Below, piece by piece: positions 18,984 to 27,801 of a DNA stretch of 64,000 nt. Made by a program: the position numbers and the translations under genes. Each line of letters opens with the position of its first letter. The stretch's first letter is position 1. The stretch is taken from assembly GCA_002370555.1 (NCBI GenBank), contig AP014718.1, forward strand, positions 3,224,001-3,288,000, read 5' to 3'. This stretch comes from Arthrobacter sp. Hiyo4. GTDB taxonomy: Bacteria; Actinomycetota; Actinomycetes; Actinomycetales; Micrococcaceae. The notes beneath the pieces are model-generated. The model was given only the letters and a program-made list of their open reading frames with translations. It did not search any database and was not told the origin of the DNA.

Positions 18984-20377
18984 ATGGCCCACCCGCATAC
19001 CCCGTCCCCCGTCTCACCTCCCGCCCGTCCCCGTCCAGGCTCTGGATCAAGAACCCGCTCGCCGCTTTCACCGCCAACGGGCTCGACGCAGGTGGCGGCA
19101 TCGTGGTCAGCGGCGGCATCATCACCGAGCTGGTTCCGGCCGGCGGGCAGCCGTCCGCTCCCTGTTCCGCCGTCTTCGATGCTTCCGCGCACGTCCTGCT
19201 GCCGGGCCTGATCAACACGCACCACCACTTCTACCAAACGCTCACGCGCGCCTGGGGTCCGGTGGCCAACGCCCCACTGTTCCCGTGGCTGCAGAACCTC
19301 TATCCGGTCTGGGCGCGCCTGACTCCGGTCAGCCTGGAAGTCGCGGTGAAAGTGGCCCTGGCCGAGCTGCTGCTCTCCGGCTGCACCACGGCAGCCGACC
19401 ACCACTACCTGTTCCCCGCGGGACTGGAGGACGCGATCGACGTGGAGGTCGGCGTCGTACGCGAACTGGGCATGCGGGCCACCCTCACACGCGGCTCCAT
19501 GACGCTGGGAACGGACGACGGCGGCCTGCCGCCGCAGTCCACCGTGCAGCGGCCGGAGGTCATCCTTGCGGACAGCGAGCGGCTGATCCGCGAGTACCAC
19601 GAGCGCGGCGACGGCGCCGTCATCCAGATTGCGCTGGCCCCTTGCTCGCCGTTCTCGGTGACCAAGGAAATCATGGCCGAGAGCGCAGCCATGGCAGAGC
19701 GGCTGGACGTCCGGCTGCACACGCACCTCGCCGAGACCATCGACGAGGAGGACTTCTGCCAGTCGATGTTTGGCCTGCGCACCGTGGACTACCTGGACAG
19801 CGTCGGCTGGCTGGGCAACCGCACCTGGCTGGGCCACGGCATCCACTTCGACGACGACGAGATCGCCCGGCTGGGGGCCGCGGGCACCGCCGTCGCGCAC
19901 TGCCCGACGTCGAACATGCGGCTCGCGTCAGGCACCGCACGCGTGCTGGAACTCGAGGCCGCCGGCGTGCCGGTGGGGCTGGGCGTGGACGGATCGGCTT
20001 CGAACGACGCTTCCAACATGATCCTCGAGGCCCGGCAAGCGCTGTACCTGCAGCGGCTGCGCTACGGCGCTTCCGTGCCGGTGGAGCGCGCGCTCGGCTG
20101 GGCGACGCGGGGCTCGGCAGCCGTGCTGGGGCGCTCCGATATTGGTCAACTGGCGCCGGGGATGCAGGCCGACCTGGCACTCTTCCGCCTCGACGACCTG
20201 CGCTTCTCCGGGAGCCACGACCCGGTGGCTGCGCTGCTGCTGTGCGGCGCGGACCGCGCGGACCGGGTGATGGTTAGCGGGCAATGGCGCGTGGTGGATG
20301 GGCAGATTCCGGGCCTGGATGTCGCCGGGCTCATCGCAGAGCACTCGGCTGCGGCGCGGAAGCTCGTGAACGGCTAG
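18984..20377 (+). CDS. 8-oxoguanine deaminase-like amidohydrolase (one frameshift)
   Basis: About 465 residues. ATG 18984 has AAGGAG six bases upstream; one C must be restored near 19037 to join MAHPHTPSP to RLWIKNPLAAF. An alternative in-frame start upstream (18956) lacks a ribosome site. Metal ligands are in LINTHHHFYQTLTR, HTHLAET, GHGIHF and the Asp of DGSASND. The PLFPWLQNLYPVW region is characteristic of 8-oxoguanine deaminases, which release urate from oxidised guanine. Related s-triazine and hydroxyatrazine hydrolases share the fold, so the substrate is an inference from motifs and context. It lies between the guanine deaminase and uricase genes. Confidence 0.82.
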
Positions 20378-20434
20378 GCCCGGGCAGGCTGCGGGCTCCG
20401 TCCGTTCCCGACGACGCGGAAAATGGCTGGCGAC

Positions 20435-20486
20435 GCGCACATGCCCTGTCGCTACCGATATATCGGTAGCGACAGGGCATATGCGC
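20435..20486. repeat. 52-base near-perfect palindrome without a loop
   Basis: Centred between 20460 and 20461; the inner 40 bases (20441-20480, with TCGGTAGCGACAGGGCAT on the right) are fully self-complementary with no spacer, and one mismatched pair follows at 20440/20481. It lies 58 bases after the deaminase stop. A loopless palindrome is unusual for a terminator; a REP-type element or a cruciform-forming site is possible. Confidence 0.8.
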
Positions 20487-20589
20487 ATCATGGGGCCTTT
20501 CGCGCGTTCCACGGCGCACAGCCAGGCCCACACCCGCAGGGTTCGCTGTCCGAGCTTGCGAGGAGAGGGGGCTGCTGGGGATGGAGCTG

Positions 20590-20762
20590 TCAGGGACGCT
20601 GCCGGCCGAATACCGGGAGCGCGCGCATCCAGCGGGAGAACCCGCCTGCACGGTCACAGTCGGCCGGAATGTAGAAGTCGGGATCCGTGGCGCCGAACGG
20701 CAGGTACAGCTCCTGGCCGGGGCCGGGAAATCCACGACGTTGTTCTTATCCTTCGAGTCCAT
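20590..20762 (-). CDS. Small or truncated protein of unknown function (one frameshift)
   Basis: The reading frame begins MDSKDKNNVVDFP behind a strong ribosome site (GAGGAGG, seven bases before the ATG). After restoring one base near 20720 it continues as GQELYLPFGATDPDFYIPAD and ends VFGRQRP, about 57 residues. I do not recognise a family. A good promoter (20829-20857) and an IclR-type operator precede it, so the start of a real, regulated purine-region gene is present. Its short length next to other truncated genes suggests that only the 5' end survives. Confidence 0.45.
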
Positions 20763-20790
20763 CTGTTCCTCCTCGTTCTTGCTGCTTAGC

Positions 20791-20809
20791 TTTTCCGCAC
20801 TTCGGAAAA
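20791..20809. promoter_or_regulatory. IclR-type operator, best palindrome (TTTTCCGCACTTCGGAAAA)
   Basis: Perfect seven-base half-sites TTTTCCG and CGGAAAA around CACTT. It lies in the leader of the small minus-strand gene. A second, weaker half-site (ATGTGGAAATTC) lies at 20821-20832, over the -10 box. Confidence 0.72.
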
Positions 20810-20828
20810 CTTTTATTGTTATGTGGAA

Positions 20829-20857
20829 ATTCTATGAGCGTCGGGGGTCTGCGTCAA
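20829..20857 (-). promoter_or_regulatory. Promoter of the small minus-strand gene
   Basis: On the minus strand: -35 TTGACG (20857-20852), a 17-base spacer and -10 TAGAAT (20834-20829). The operator at 20791-20809 lies about 20 bases downstream of the -10 box. Confidence 0.7.
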
Positions 20858-20882
20858 GACCCCGGACGCGGGGACGCATCAC

Positions 20883-20899
20883 CGGCCGGTCACAATCGG
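20883..20899 (+). promoter_or_regulatory. Shared intergenic motif, copy 3
   Basis: CGGCCGGTCACAATCGG; see copies at 670-688 and 11112-11128. It is upstream of the leader ORF and uricase. Confidence 0.35.
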
Positions 20900-20926
20900 A
20901 AAGTACATAACAATTCCCGGGAGGTG

Positions 20927-20986
20927 ATGTACACCACTGGCCAGAGTGGGCTACGCTTTTTTCACTTCGTGGCGCAGGTCACGTAA
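20927..20986 (+). CDS. Putative 19-residue leader peptide before uricase
   Basis: ATG 20927 follows GGGAGG two to three bases upstream. The peptide starts MYTTGQSGLRFF and ends VAQVT with TAA at 20984-20986. It ends 27 bases before a perfect rho-independent terminator (21014-21045), itself about 95 bases before uricase. This is the geometry of a leader-peptide attenuator. The residues do not show an obvious run of one amino acid, so control by translation speed is only a hypothesis. A small RNA ending at the terminator is an alternative. Confidence 0.4.
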   Translation: MYTTGQSGLRFFHFVAQVT

Positions 20987-21013
20987 CCTGGGAGCAGCAG
21001 GCAGGGTCGTAAT

Positions 21014-21045
21014 GAGCTGGCATCAATGGATGCCGGCTCTTTTTT
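21014..21045 (+). terminator. Rho-independent terminator upstream of uricase
   Basis: Stem GAGCTGGCATC (21014-21024) pairs with GATGCCGGCTC (21029-21039, one G:U pair), loop AATG, followed by six T (21040-21045). This is the clearest intrinsic terminator in the window, yet it lies in front of a gene on the same strand, which suggests attenuation or a short RNA. Confidence 0.85.
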
Positions 21046-21140
21046 GTTGGGTCGGCTCCACCAGAACCGCGTTGGAAATACGCGCTTAATTTCGTTGGTG
21101 GACCTTGAAGGTTCCACCTCGCAGAAGTTGGGATATGACC

Positions 21141-22045
21141 ATGAGCAACAAAATCGTCCTCGGCGACAACCAGTACGGCAAGGCAGAAGTCCGCGTCGTC
21201 AAAGTCACCCGCGACACCGACCGCCACCAGATCGAAGACCTGAACGTCACCTCGCAGCTGCGTGGTGATTTCGAGGCTGCGCACCTTCAGGGCGACAACG
21301 CCCACGTCGTCGCCACGGACACGCAGAAGAACACCATCTACGCCTTCGCCAGGGCGGGCGTTGGCTCCCCGAAGCCTTCCTTCTTCGCCTCAGCGAGCAC
21401 TTCACGTCAGGCTTCGACTGGGTTACGGGCGGCCGCTGGGAAGCCGAGTCCTACACCTGGGACCGCATCCAGTCGCACGGCTCCGAACACGACCACAGCT
21501 TTGTCCGGAACGGGCAGGAAGTCCGTACCGCCGTCGTGGTCCGGGACGGCAACACCACGCACCTGATCTCCGGCTCAAGGACCTGACAGTCCTGAAGACC
21601 ACCCAGTCCGGCTTTGTGGGCTACCCGCGAGACAAGTACACCACCCTGCCCGAGACCACCGACCGCATCCTGGCCACGGATGTTTCCGCCCGCTGGCGCT
21701 ACAGCACTGGCCTGGACCACGCGGCCACGGACTTCAACAAGAGCTATGAGGACATCAAAGCCTGCTGCTCGAGGGCTTCACGGAGAACTACTCCCACGCC
21801 CTGCAGCAGACCCTGTTCGACATGGGCAAGAAGGTCCTGGAAGCACACGGCGAAGTGGACGAGATCAAATTCTCGATGCCCAACAAGCACCACTTCCTGG
21901 TTGACCTCAGCCCGTTCGGGCTCGACAACCCAACGAGGTCTTCTTCGCCGCGGACCGCCCCTACGGCCTGATCGAGGCCACGGTCCAGCGTGAAAACTCA
22001 GGTACTGCCCCCGCCGCCTGGAACGGCATCGCCGGCTTCTGCTGA
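21141..22045 (+). CDS. Uricase (urate oxidase), four frameshifts
   Basis: About 303 residues after restoring one base near 21381, 21572, 21763 and 21931, all in G or C runs. The cofactor-free enzyme oxidises urate to 5-hydroxyisourate, the substrate of UraH. The catalytic Lys region (NQYGKAEVRVVKV) and Thr region (ATDTQKNTIYAFAR) are both visible, and MPNKHHFLVDLSPF matches the family's conserved C-terminal stretch. The chosen start is ATG 21141 (MSNKIVLGDNQYG); ATG 21135 is also in frame, and neither has a strong ribosome site. The protein ends ENSGTAPAAWNGIAGFC. The urate-type permease gene follows. Confidence 0.93.
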
Positions 22046-22056
22046 TCCACCACGCT

Positions 22057-22097
22057 GGTGGAGCCCGTCGTGCCCCTGGGTTTCGACGGGTTCAACC
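22057..22097. terminator. Hairpin after uricase
   Basis: Arms GGTGGAGCCCGTCG (22057-22070) and CGACGGGTTCAACC (22084-22097) pair with two mismatches. The string TTTCGACGGGTTCAACCA is of a kind seen repeatedly in actinobacterial intergenic hairpins. Confidence 0.5.
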
Positions 22098-22148
22098 ACC
22101 GGACCACCCCCGGCGATTGAGCCGGGCCCGCCCGCCCCAAAGCTCCAA

Positions 22149-22215
22149 ATTGTTAGCCAGACATTGTTAGCCAGACGAAGGCGTCTGCCATGAACCAAGA
22201 AAGTCTGCCATGAAC
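22149..22215 (+). repeat. Short duplications before the NCS2 permease
   Basis: ATTGTTAGCCAGAC occurs twice in tandem (22149-22176). GTCTGCCATGAAC then occurs twice 20 bases apart (22183-22195, 22203-22215); the second copy contains the permease start codon. The first copy's ATG opens only a seven-codon frame. Confidence 0.75.
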
Positions 22216-23702
22216 AGCAAGAAGAATTCCCGGCCCGCGTCGACCAGTTCCGCGGCCGCCCCGAGGACAAGCGCCTCTCCATCGGAAGCACGTTCGCGTA
22301 CGGCTTCCAGCACGTTTTGACCATGTATGGCGGCATCATCGCCCCGCCGCTCATCATCGGAGCCGCGGCCGGCATGTCCGCCACGGACATCGGCCTGCTC
22401 ATCGCGGCCTGCCTGTTTGTGGGCGGCCTCGCCACGATCCTGCAGACCGTGGGCATCCCGTTCTTCGGATCGCAACTGCCGCTGGTCCAGGGCGTCTCGT
22501 TCGCCGGCGTCTCCACTATGGTGGCGATCGTACAGGGCGGCGGCGGCATCCAGGCCGTTTTCGGCTCGGTGATGGTGGCGTCCCTGATCGGCCTGGCCAT
22601 CACGCCGCTCTTCTCCAAAATCATCAAGTTCTTCCCGCCCGTGGTCACCGGTACTGTCATCACTACGATCGGCCTGACCCTCATGCCGGTCGCCGCGAAC
22701 TGGGCCATGGGCGGCAACGCCAAGGCCGAGAACTACGGGAGCGTGGCCAACATCGGCCTCGCCGCGGCCACCATGGGCATCGTCCTTCTGCTGAGCAAGG
22801 TGGGCAACGCAGCCATCTCCCGGCTGTCCATCCTGCTGGCCATGGTGATCGGCACCGTGATCGCCCTGTTCACGGGCATGGCGGACTTCTCCAAAGTGGG
22901 CCAGGGCGACGCTGTTGCCTTCCCCACGCCGTTCGCTTTTGGCCTGCCGACTTTTGAGATTGCGGCGATCATTTCGATGCTGATTGTCATCCTGGTGACG
23001 CTCACCGAGACCTCGGCGGACATCATCGCTGTCGGGGAGATCGTGGACACCAAGGTGGACTCGCGCCGCATCGGCGACGGCCTGCGGGCGGACATGCTCT
23101 CAAGCGCCATCTCGCCCCTGTTCAACTCCTTCACCCAGAGCGCCTTCGCCCAGAATGTGGGCCTGGTGGCCATCACCGGCATTAAGAGCCGCTTCGTGGT
23201 GAGCGCCGGCGGGCTCATCCTGGTGATCCTGGGCCTGCTGCCCATCCTTGGCCGGGTGGTCGCAGCGGTTCCGACACCCGTCCTGGGCGGCGCCGGCGTC
23301 GTACTCTTTGGAACGGTGGCCGCCAGCGGCATCCGCACGCTCGCCAAGGTGGAGTACAAGAACAACATGAACCTGGTCATCGTGGCCGCATCCGTCGGCT
23401 TTGGCATGATCCCGATTGCGGCCCCGAAGTTCTACGACCAGTTCCCCTCCTGGTTCTCCACGATCTTCCACTCGGGCATCAGCTCGGCCGCCGTTATGGC
23501 TATCCTGCTGAACCTGCTTTTCAACCACCTCAAGGCCGGCAACTCGGACAACCAGTCAGTGTTTGTGGCCGGCACCGCCCGGGTGGTCACCGAAGCCGAC
23601 TTGAAGATCTTGGCCGACGGCGACCGTTACGAGGGCGGCAAGCTCATCGACGCCGAGGGTAAGGAAGTCCCGGTGGAGTCGTCGTCGAAGTCTGACCACT
23701 AA
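22210..23702 (+). CDS. NCS2 (NAT) permease, urate/xanthine type (one frameshift)
   Basis: About 498 residues with 12-14 membrane helices. Start ATG 22210; restoring a C near 22230 gives MNSKKNSPARVDQF leading into RLSIGSTFAYGFQHVLTMYGG. The NAT signature region (TETSADIIAVGEIV, SAISPLFNSFTQSAFAQNVGLVAITGI) and the helix 1 His (GFQHVL) are typical of urate or xanthine:H+ symporters such as UacT and PucJ/K. Its place directly after uricase favours urate. The final 60 residues form a hydrophilic tail (ADGDRYEGGKLIDAEGKEV). It converges with the IclR gene, with a bidirectional hairpin between them. Confidence 0.88.
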
Positions 23703-23731
23703 TCCCCACCACCACCAAGCACCCAAACCAA

Positions 23732-23796
23732 AGCGCGAACTGGCAGCAAATCCCCTCAAATGTGGAATTTGAGGGTATTACCTGCCAGTTCGCGCT
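23732..23796. terminator. Two-tier hairpin between convergent genes
   Basis: Outer arms AGCGCGAACTGGCAG (23732-23746) and complement (23782-23796) are perfect over 15 bases. Inner arms CCCTCAAAT (23753-23761) and ATTTGAGGG (23767-23775) form a second stem. It probably serves as a bidirectional terminator for the NCS2 and IclR genes. Confidence 0.8.
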
Positions 23797-23812
23797 CTTG
23801 TGGTTGGGGGCG

Positions 23813-24568
23813 TCAGTTCTGGTTGAGCTCCGCCGAGATCGCCATCGCGGCCTGGCGCAGCAGCGGCACGGCACGGTCGGCGAAACTCTGGTCAACGCGG
23901 CTGATCGGCCCGGAGACCGAGATGGCGGCCGGGGTGGGCGCGTTGGGCACGGCCATCGCGAAGCAGCGCACGCCGAGCTCCTGCTCTTCCTCGTCGATGG
24001 AATAGCCGCGTTCACGGATCAGCTTGAGATCGGCCAGGAGGGAATCGATGTCGCCGATGCTCTTGGCCGTGGGGGTGGGCATGCCGGTGCGGGCCACTAT
24101 TCCGCGCACCACCTCGTCGTCCAGCTGGGCCAGGATCGCCTTGCCCACGCCGGTGTCGTGCGTGTGGGCGCGGCGTCCCACCTCCGTGAACATGCGCATG
24201 GAGTGCATGGACGGCACCTGGGCCACGTAGATGACCATGTCCGAGTCCAGCACGGCCATGTTGGAGGTTTCGCCGAGGCGCTCCACGAGGTTCTTCAGCT
24301 GCGGGCGGGCCACGGCTCCGAGCTGCTTGCTGGCGCCTTCGCCAAGCCGGATCAGCCGGGGACCCAGTGCGTAGCGGCGGTTGGGCAGCTGGCGGATGTA
24401 GCCAAGCGAGACCAGCGTGCGCAGCAGGCGGTGGATGGTGGGCAGGGGCAGATCCGTGGTGGAGGAGAGCTCGCTGAGCGTCACGTCTCCGCCCGCGTCT
24501 GTGATGAGTTCCAGCAGTTCGAAGACGCGCTCGACGGACTGCACGCCTCCGGAGGCTTTTTCAGCCAT
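23813..24568 (-). CDS. IclR-family regulator, AllR-like
   Basis: 251 residues: an N-terminal winged helix (about 8-70; SVERVFELLELI, LSELSSTTDLPLPTIHRLLRTL) and a C-terminal IclR effector domain (about 85-250; TGVGKAILAQLDD, RGYSIDEEEQELGVRCFAMAV). It is divergent from malic enzyme/malate synthase/ureidoglycine aminohydrolase. IclR proteins such as E. coli AllR sense glyoxylate or allantoin and repress glyoxylate and ureide genes. The palindromes at 24604 and 24720 in the shared promoter region, and similar ones before many operons here, make it the best candidate for the regulon's repressor. It is intact. Confidence 0.88.
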   Translation of the reverse strand: MAEKASGGVQSVERVFELLELITDAGGDVTLSELSSTTDLPLPTIHRLLRTLVSLGYIRQLPNRRYALGPRLIRLGEGASKQLGAVARPQLKNLVERLGETSNMAVLDSDMVIYVAQVPSMHSMRMFTEVGRRAHTHDTGVGKAILAQLDDEVVRGIVARTGMPTPTAKSIGDIDSLLADLKLIRERGYSIDEEEQELGVRCFAMAVPNAPTPAAISVSGPISRVDQSFADRAVPLLRQAAMAISAELNQN

Positions 24569-24603
24569 TCCGTTGCCTCCTTGGGCTCAGATTCTGACAA
24601 CTC

Positions 24604-24622
24604 TTATCCACATCGTGAAAAG
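24604..24622. promoter_or_regulatory. IclR-type operator, regulator-proximal
   Basis: TTATCCACATCGTGAAAAG, 36 bases upstream of the IclR start codon; it suits autoregulation. Half-sites TTATCCA and TGAAAAG around five bases. Confidence 0.6.
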
Positions 24623-24694
24623 ACTTGCTTAGAACACTCAACATACAGCACCGCCGGGCCGGACGCGATGCCCCCAAACATGACCGCCAGAGGG

Positions 24695-24723
24695 TTGCAT
24701 TTCCACTTGGCAGATAATAATAT
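24695..24723 (+). promoter_or_regulatory. Promoter of the malic enzyme operon
   Basis: -35 TTGCAT (24695-24700), a 17-base spacer and -10 TAATAT (24718-24723). The operator at 24720-24738 overlaps the -10 box and the start point. Confidence 0.75.
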
Positions 24724-24738
24724 CCATAATACGAAAAC
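24720..24738. promoter_or_regulatory. IclR-type operator over the malic enzyme promoter
   Basis: ATATCCATAATACGAAAAC, with half-sites ATATCCA and CGAAAAC around TAATA. Its position over the -10 box implies repression. Confidence 0.65.
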
Positions 24739-24788
24739 ATTAGGTTGCATAAGCGGTCCGGAAACGGACCCCACGAGGAGGAAATCCA

Positions 24789-26183
24789 ATGGCGAACCCG
24801 AGCCCCGGAAATTCGATCACCCTGCGCGTCGCGGCGCCGTCCAGCTTCACCGCCACGAGTGAACTTGCTGCCGCCGTCGGCGCGGCCGGCGCAGCCATCA
24901 CGGCGCTTGACGTCACCGAATCCCACCACGACACCCTGGTTGTGGACGTCACCTGCAACACCACCGACGACGACCACGCCGCCCGCGTCAAGGACGCCCT
25001 GAACGCGCTCGACGGCGTCACGGTCCAGCACGTCTCGGACCGCACCTTCCTCATGCACCTCGGCGGCAAACTCGAGGTGGTCCCCAAGGTAGCCCTGCGC
25101 AACCGCGACGACCTCTCCCGCGCCTACACTCCCGGCGTCGCCCGTGTCTGCCTCGCGATCGCCGAAGACCCGGCAGCGGCCCGCAACCTGACCGTCAAGC
25201 GCAACACCATCGCCGTCCTCACCGACGGTTCGGCCGTCCTGGGCCTGGGCAACATAGGCCCCGCCGCGGCACTGCCCGTCATGGAGGGCAAAGCCGCCCT
25301 GTTCAAGCAGTTCGCCAACGTTGACGCCTGGCCGGTCTGCCTGGACACCCAGGACACCGAGGAGATCATCATGATCGCCAAGGCCATGGCCCCCGTCTAC
25401 GGCGGCATCAACCTTGAGGACATCGCGGCGCCGCGCTGCTTTGAAATTGAGAGGCGCCTGCGCGACGAACTCGACATCCCCGTCTTCCACGACGACCAGC
25501 ACGGCACCGCCATCGTCACCCTGGCCGCCCTCCACAACGCCCTGCGCGTGGTGGACAAGAAGCTCCCCGAGGTCCGCATTGTTGTCTCGGGCGTCGGCGC
25601 CGCCGGCTCGGCCATCATCCAGCTCCTCAAGGCCCAGGGCGCCCAGCACATCGTTGCCGCGGGCCGCTCCGGCGCCATCCACTCGGGCGAGCAGTACGAC
25701 GACGAGCACCGCGCCTGGATTGCCGCGAACACCAACGAGGAAGGCTTCTCCGGAACCCTGCACGAAGCCATGGCCGGTGCCGACGTCTTCATCGGCGTCA
25801 GCGCCCCGCACGTGATCGGCGAAGAGCAGGTCGCCGCCATGGCCGAGAATGCGATCGTCTTCGCCATGGCCAACCCAACCCCGGAGATCGACCCTGTCAT
25901 TGCGTCCAAGCACGCCGCCGTGGTGGCCACGGGCCGCAGCGATTTCCCCAACCAGATCAACAACGTGCTGGCCTTCCCGGGCTTCTTCCGCGGCCTGCTC
26001 GACGCCGGCGCGAGCGACATCACGCCGGAGATGCTGGTGGCCGCCGCAGACGCCATTGCCAACCGGGTAGCTGACGACGAGCTCAACGCGAGCTACATTA
26101 TCCCCAGCGTCTTCGATCCTCATGTAGCCGCCGATGTGGCTGCCGCAGTGGCAGGCGCCGCTCACGCCGCCCGCGCTCTCTAG
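24789..26183 (+). CDS. Malic enzyme with N-terminal ACT-like domain
   Basis: 464 residues. Residues 10-90 look like an ACT-type regulatory domain ([38 protein letters not shown]). The catalytic part follows with [12 protein letters not shown], the Lys region [23 protein letters not shown], the metal-site FHDDQHGTA and the Rossmann [11 protein letters not shown]. It decarboxylates malate to pyruvate, so together with malate synthase it converts glyoxylate plus acetyl-CoA to pyruvate. A ribosome site (GAGGAGG) precedes the ATG. First gene of an IclR-controlled operon; intact. Confidence 0.93.
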   Translation: MANPSPGNSITLRVAAPSSFTATSELAAAVGAAGAAITALDVTESHHDTLVVDVTCNTTDDDHAARVKDALNALDGVTVQHVSDRTFLMHLGGKLEVVPKVALRNRDDLSRAYTPGVARVCLAIAEDPAAARNLTVKRNTIAVLTDGSAVLGLGNIGPAAALPVMEGKAALFKQFANVDAWPVCLDTQDTEEIIMIAKAMAPVYGGINLEDIAAPRCFEIERRLRDELDIPVFHDDQHGTAIVTLAALHNALRVVDKKLPEVRIVVSGVGAAGSAIIQLLKAQGAQHIVAAGRSGAIHSGEQYDDEHRAWIAANTNEEGFSGTLHEAMAGADVFIGVSAPHVIGEEQVAAMAENAIVFAMANPTPEIDPVIASKHAAVVATGRSDFPNQINNVLAFPGFFRGLLDAGASDITPEMLVAAADAIANRVADDELNASYIIPSVFDPHVAADVAAAVAGAAHAARAL

Positions 26184-26199
26184 AAAAGGACTTACGAAT

Positions 26200-27798
26200 A
26201 TGGCTATCACTGTTACTGACCGCCAGCCGGTCGCCCGCGCCGAAGAGATCCTCACCCCGAAAGCCCTGGCCTTCGTCGAGGAGCTGCACCGGCGCTTCGC
26301 CGGCACGCGCAACGAGCTGCTCGAGGCCCGCCAGGCCAAGCGCGACGGCGTTGCCCGCACCAGCCGCCTGGATTTCCTCCCGGAGACGCAGGAAATCCGC
26401 GACGGCGACTGGAAGGTCGCCGAGGCGCCCGCCGCGCTGCAGGACCGCCGCGTCGAGATGACCGGCCCGGCCACCCCGGCCAAGATGGCCATCAACGCCC
26501 TGAACTCCGGCGCCAAGGTGTGGCTGGCGGACCTCGAGGACGCCAGCACGCCCACGTGGCCCAACGTCATCGATTCCATCCTGAACCTGCGCGACGCCGC
26601 AACCGGCACCCTGGCCTACACCTCGCCCGATGGCAAGGAATACACGCTCCGCACCGACGCGCCGCTGGCTGTTGTGGTGGCCCGCCCCCGCGGCTGGCAC
26701 ATGCCGGAAAGGCACCTGCTGATCGACGGCGAACCCGCCGTGGGTGCGCTGGTGGACTTCGGCCTGCACTTCTTCCACACAGCCAAGCAGCTGCTGCTCA
26801 ACGGCCACGGCCCGTACTACTACCTGCCCAAGATGGAAAGCCACCTTGAGGCCCGACTCTGGAATGATGTGTTCGTCTTCGCCCAGGACTTCCTCGGCAT
26901 CCCGCAGGGCAGCGTCCGCGCGACCATGCTGATCGAAACCATCCCGGCCGCCTTCGAAATGGACGAGTTCCTCTACGAGCTCCGGGACCACGCCTCGGGC
27001 CTTAACGCCGGCCGCTGGGACTACCTGTTCAGCATCATCAAGTACTTCCGCGACGCCGGCGAGGAGTTTGTGCTCCCGGACCGCGCCTCGGTGGTCATGA
27101 CGGCTCCGTTCATGCGGGCCTACACCGAGCTGCTGGTGAAGACCTGCCACAAGCGCGGCGCCTTCGCCATGGGCGGCATGGCCGCCGTCATCCCCAACCG
27201 CCGGCACCCCGAGGTCACCGAAGCAGCCTTCGCCAAGGTCCGTGCGGACAAGACCCGCGAGGCCAACGACGGGTTCGACGGCTCCTGGGTGGCCCACCCG
27301 GACCTGGTCCCCACCTGCCGAGAGGTGTTCGACGCCGTCCTGGGCGAGCGCCCCAACCAGCTGGACAAGCAGCGCCCCGAGGTTTCGGTTACCGCTGACC
27401 AGCTGATCGACATCGCCTCGGCTGACGGCCAGGTCACCGAAGGCGGGCTGCGCCTGAACCTGTATGTCGCCGTCGCCTATACCGCCGTCTGGCTCTCCGG
27501 CAACGGCGCCGTGGCCATCCACAACCTCATGGAGGACGCCGCCACCGCCGAGATCTCCCGCTCGCAGGTCTGGCAGCAGATCCGCAACAAGTCCGTCCTC
27601 GCCGACACCGGAAACACCGTCACCCGCGAACTGGTCGAAAAGATCCTGGGCGAGGAAACGGAACGGCTCCGGACCGAATTCGGCGACGAGGCCTTCCGTC
27701 TGTACTACCAGCCGGCCAGCAAGCTGATCGCCGAGATCTGCCTGTCCGAGGACTACACGGACTTCCTCACCACTCCGGCCTACGAACTGGTGGGCTGA
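26200..27798 (+). CDS. aceB: Malate synthase A
   Basis: 532 residues, the A-isoform length. It condenses glyoxylate with acetyl-CoA to malate. Visible signatures: DLEDASTPTW (Mg-binding region), catalytic Arg region VVARPRGWHMPERH, IETIPAAFEMDEFLYELRDH, GRWDYLFSIIKYF and the catalytic Asp near HNLMEDAATAEISRSQVWQ. The start is ATG 26200 with AAAAGGA upstream, 16 bases after the malic enzyme stop. A second, unrelated-length malate synthase (G form) is at 44.3 kb. Intact. Confidence 0.96.
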   Translation: MAITVTDRQPVARAEEILTPKALAFVEELHRRFAGTRNELLEARQAKRDGVARTSRLDFLPETQEIRDGDWKVAEAPAALQDRRVEMTGPATPAKMAINALNSGAKVWLADLEDASTPTWPNVIDSILNLRDAATGTLAYTSPDGKEYTLRTDAPLAVVVARPRGWHMPERHLLIDGEPAVGALVDFGLHFFHTAKQLLLNGHGPYYYLPKMESHLEARLWNDVFVFAQDFLGIPQGSVRATMLIETIPAAFEMDEFLYELRDHASGLNAGRWDYLFSIIKYFRDAGEEFVLPDRASVVMTAPFMRAYTELLVKTCHKRGAFAMGGMAAVIPNRRHPEVTEAAFAKVRADKTREANDGFDGSWVAHPDLVPTCREVFDAVLGERPNQLDKQRPEVSVTADQLIDIASADGQVTEGGLRLNLYVAVAYTAVWLSGNGAVAIHNLMEDAATAEISRSQVWQQIRNKSVLADTGNTVTRELVEKILGEETERLRTEFGDEAFRLYYQPASKLIAEICLSEDYTDFLTTPAYELVG

Positions 27799-27801
27799 GT
27801 C

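Noticed and set aside
24561-26609. 682-residue open frame on the minus strand opposite malic enzyme and malate synthase
   Set aside because: It is a high-GC antisense shadow: both genes on the plus strand are complete with family motifs and ribosome sites, and the antisense product is Gly/Val/Asp-rich without any recognisable motif.
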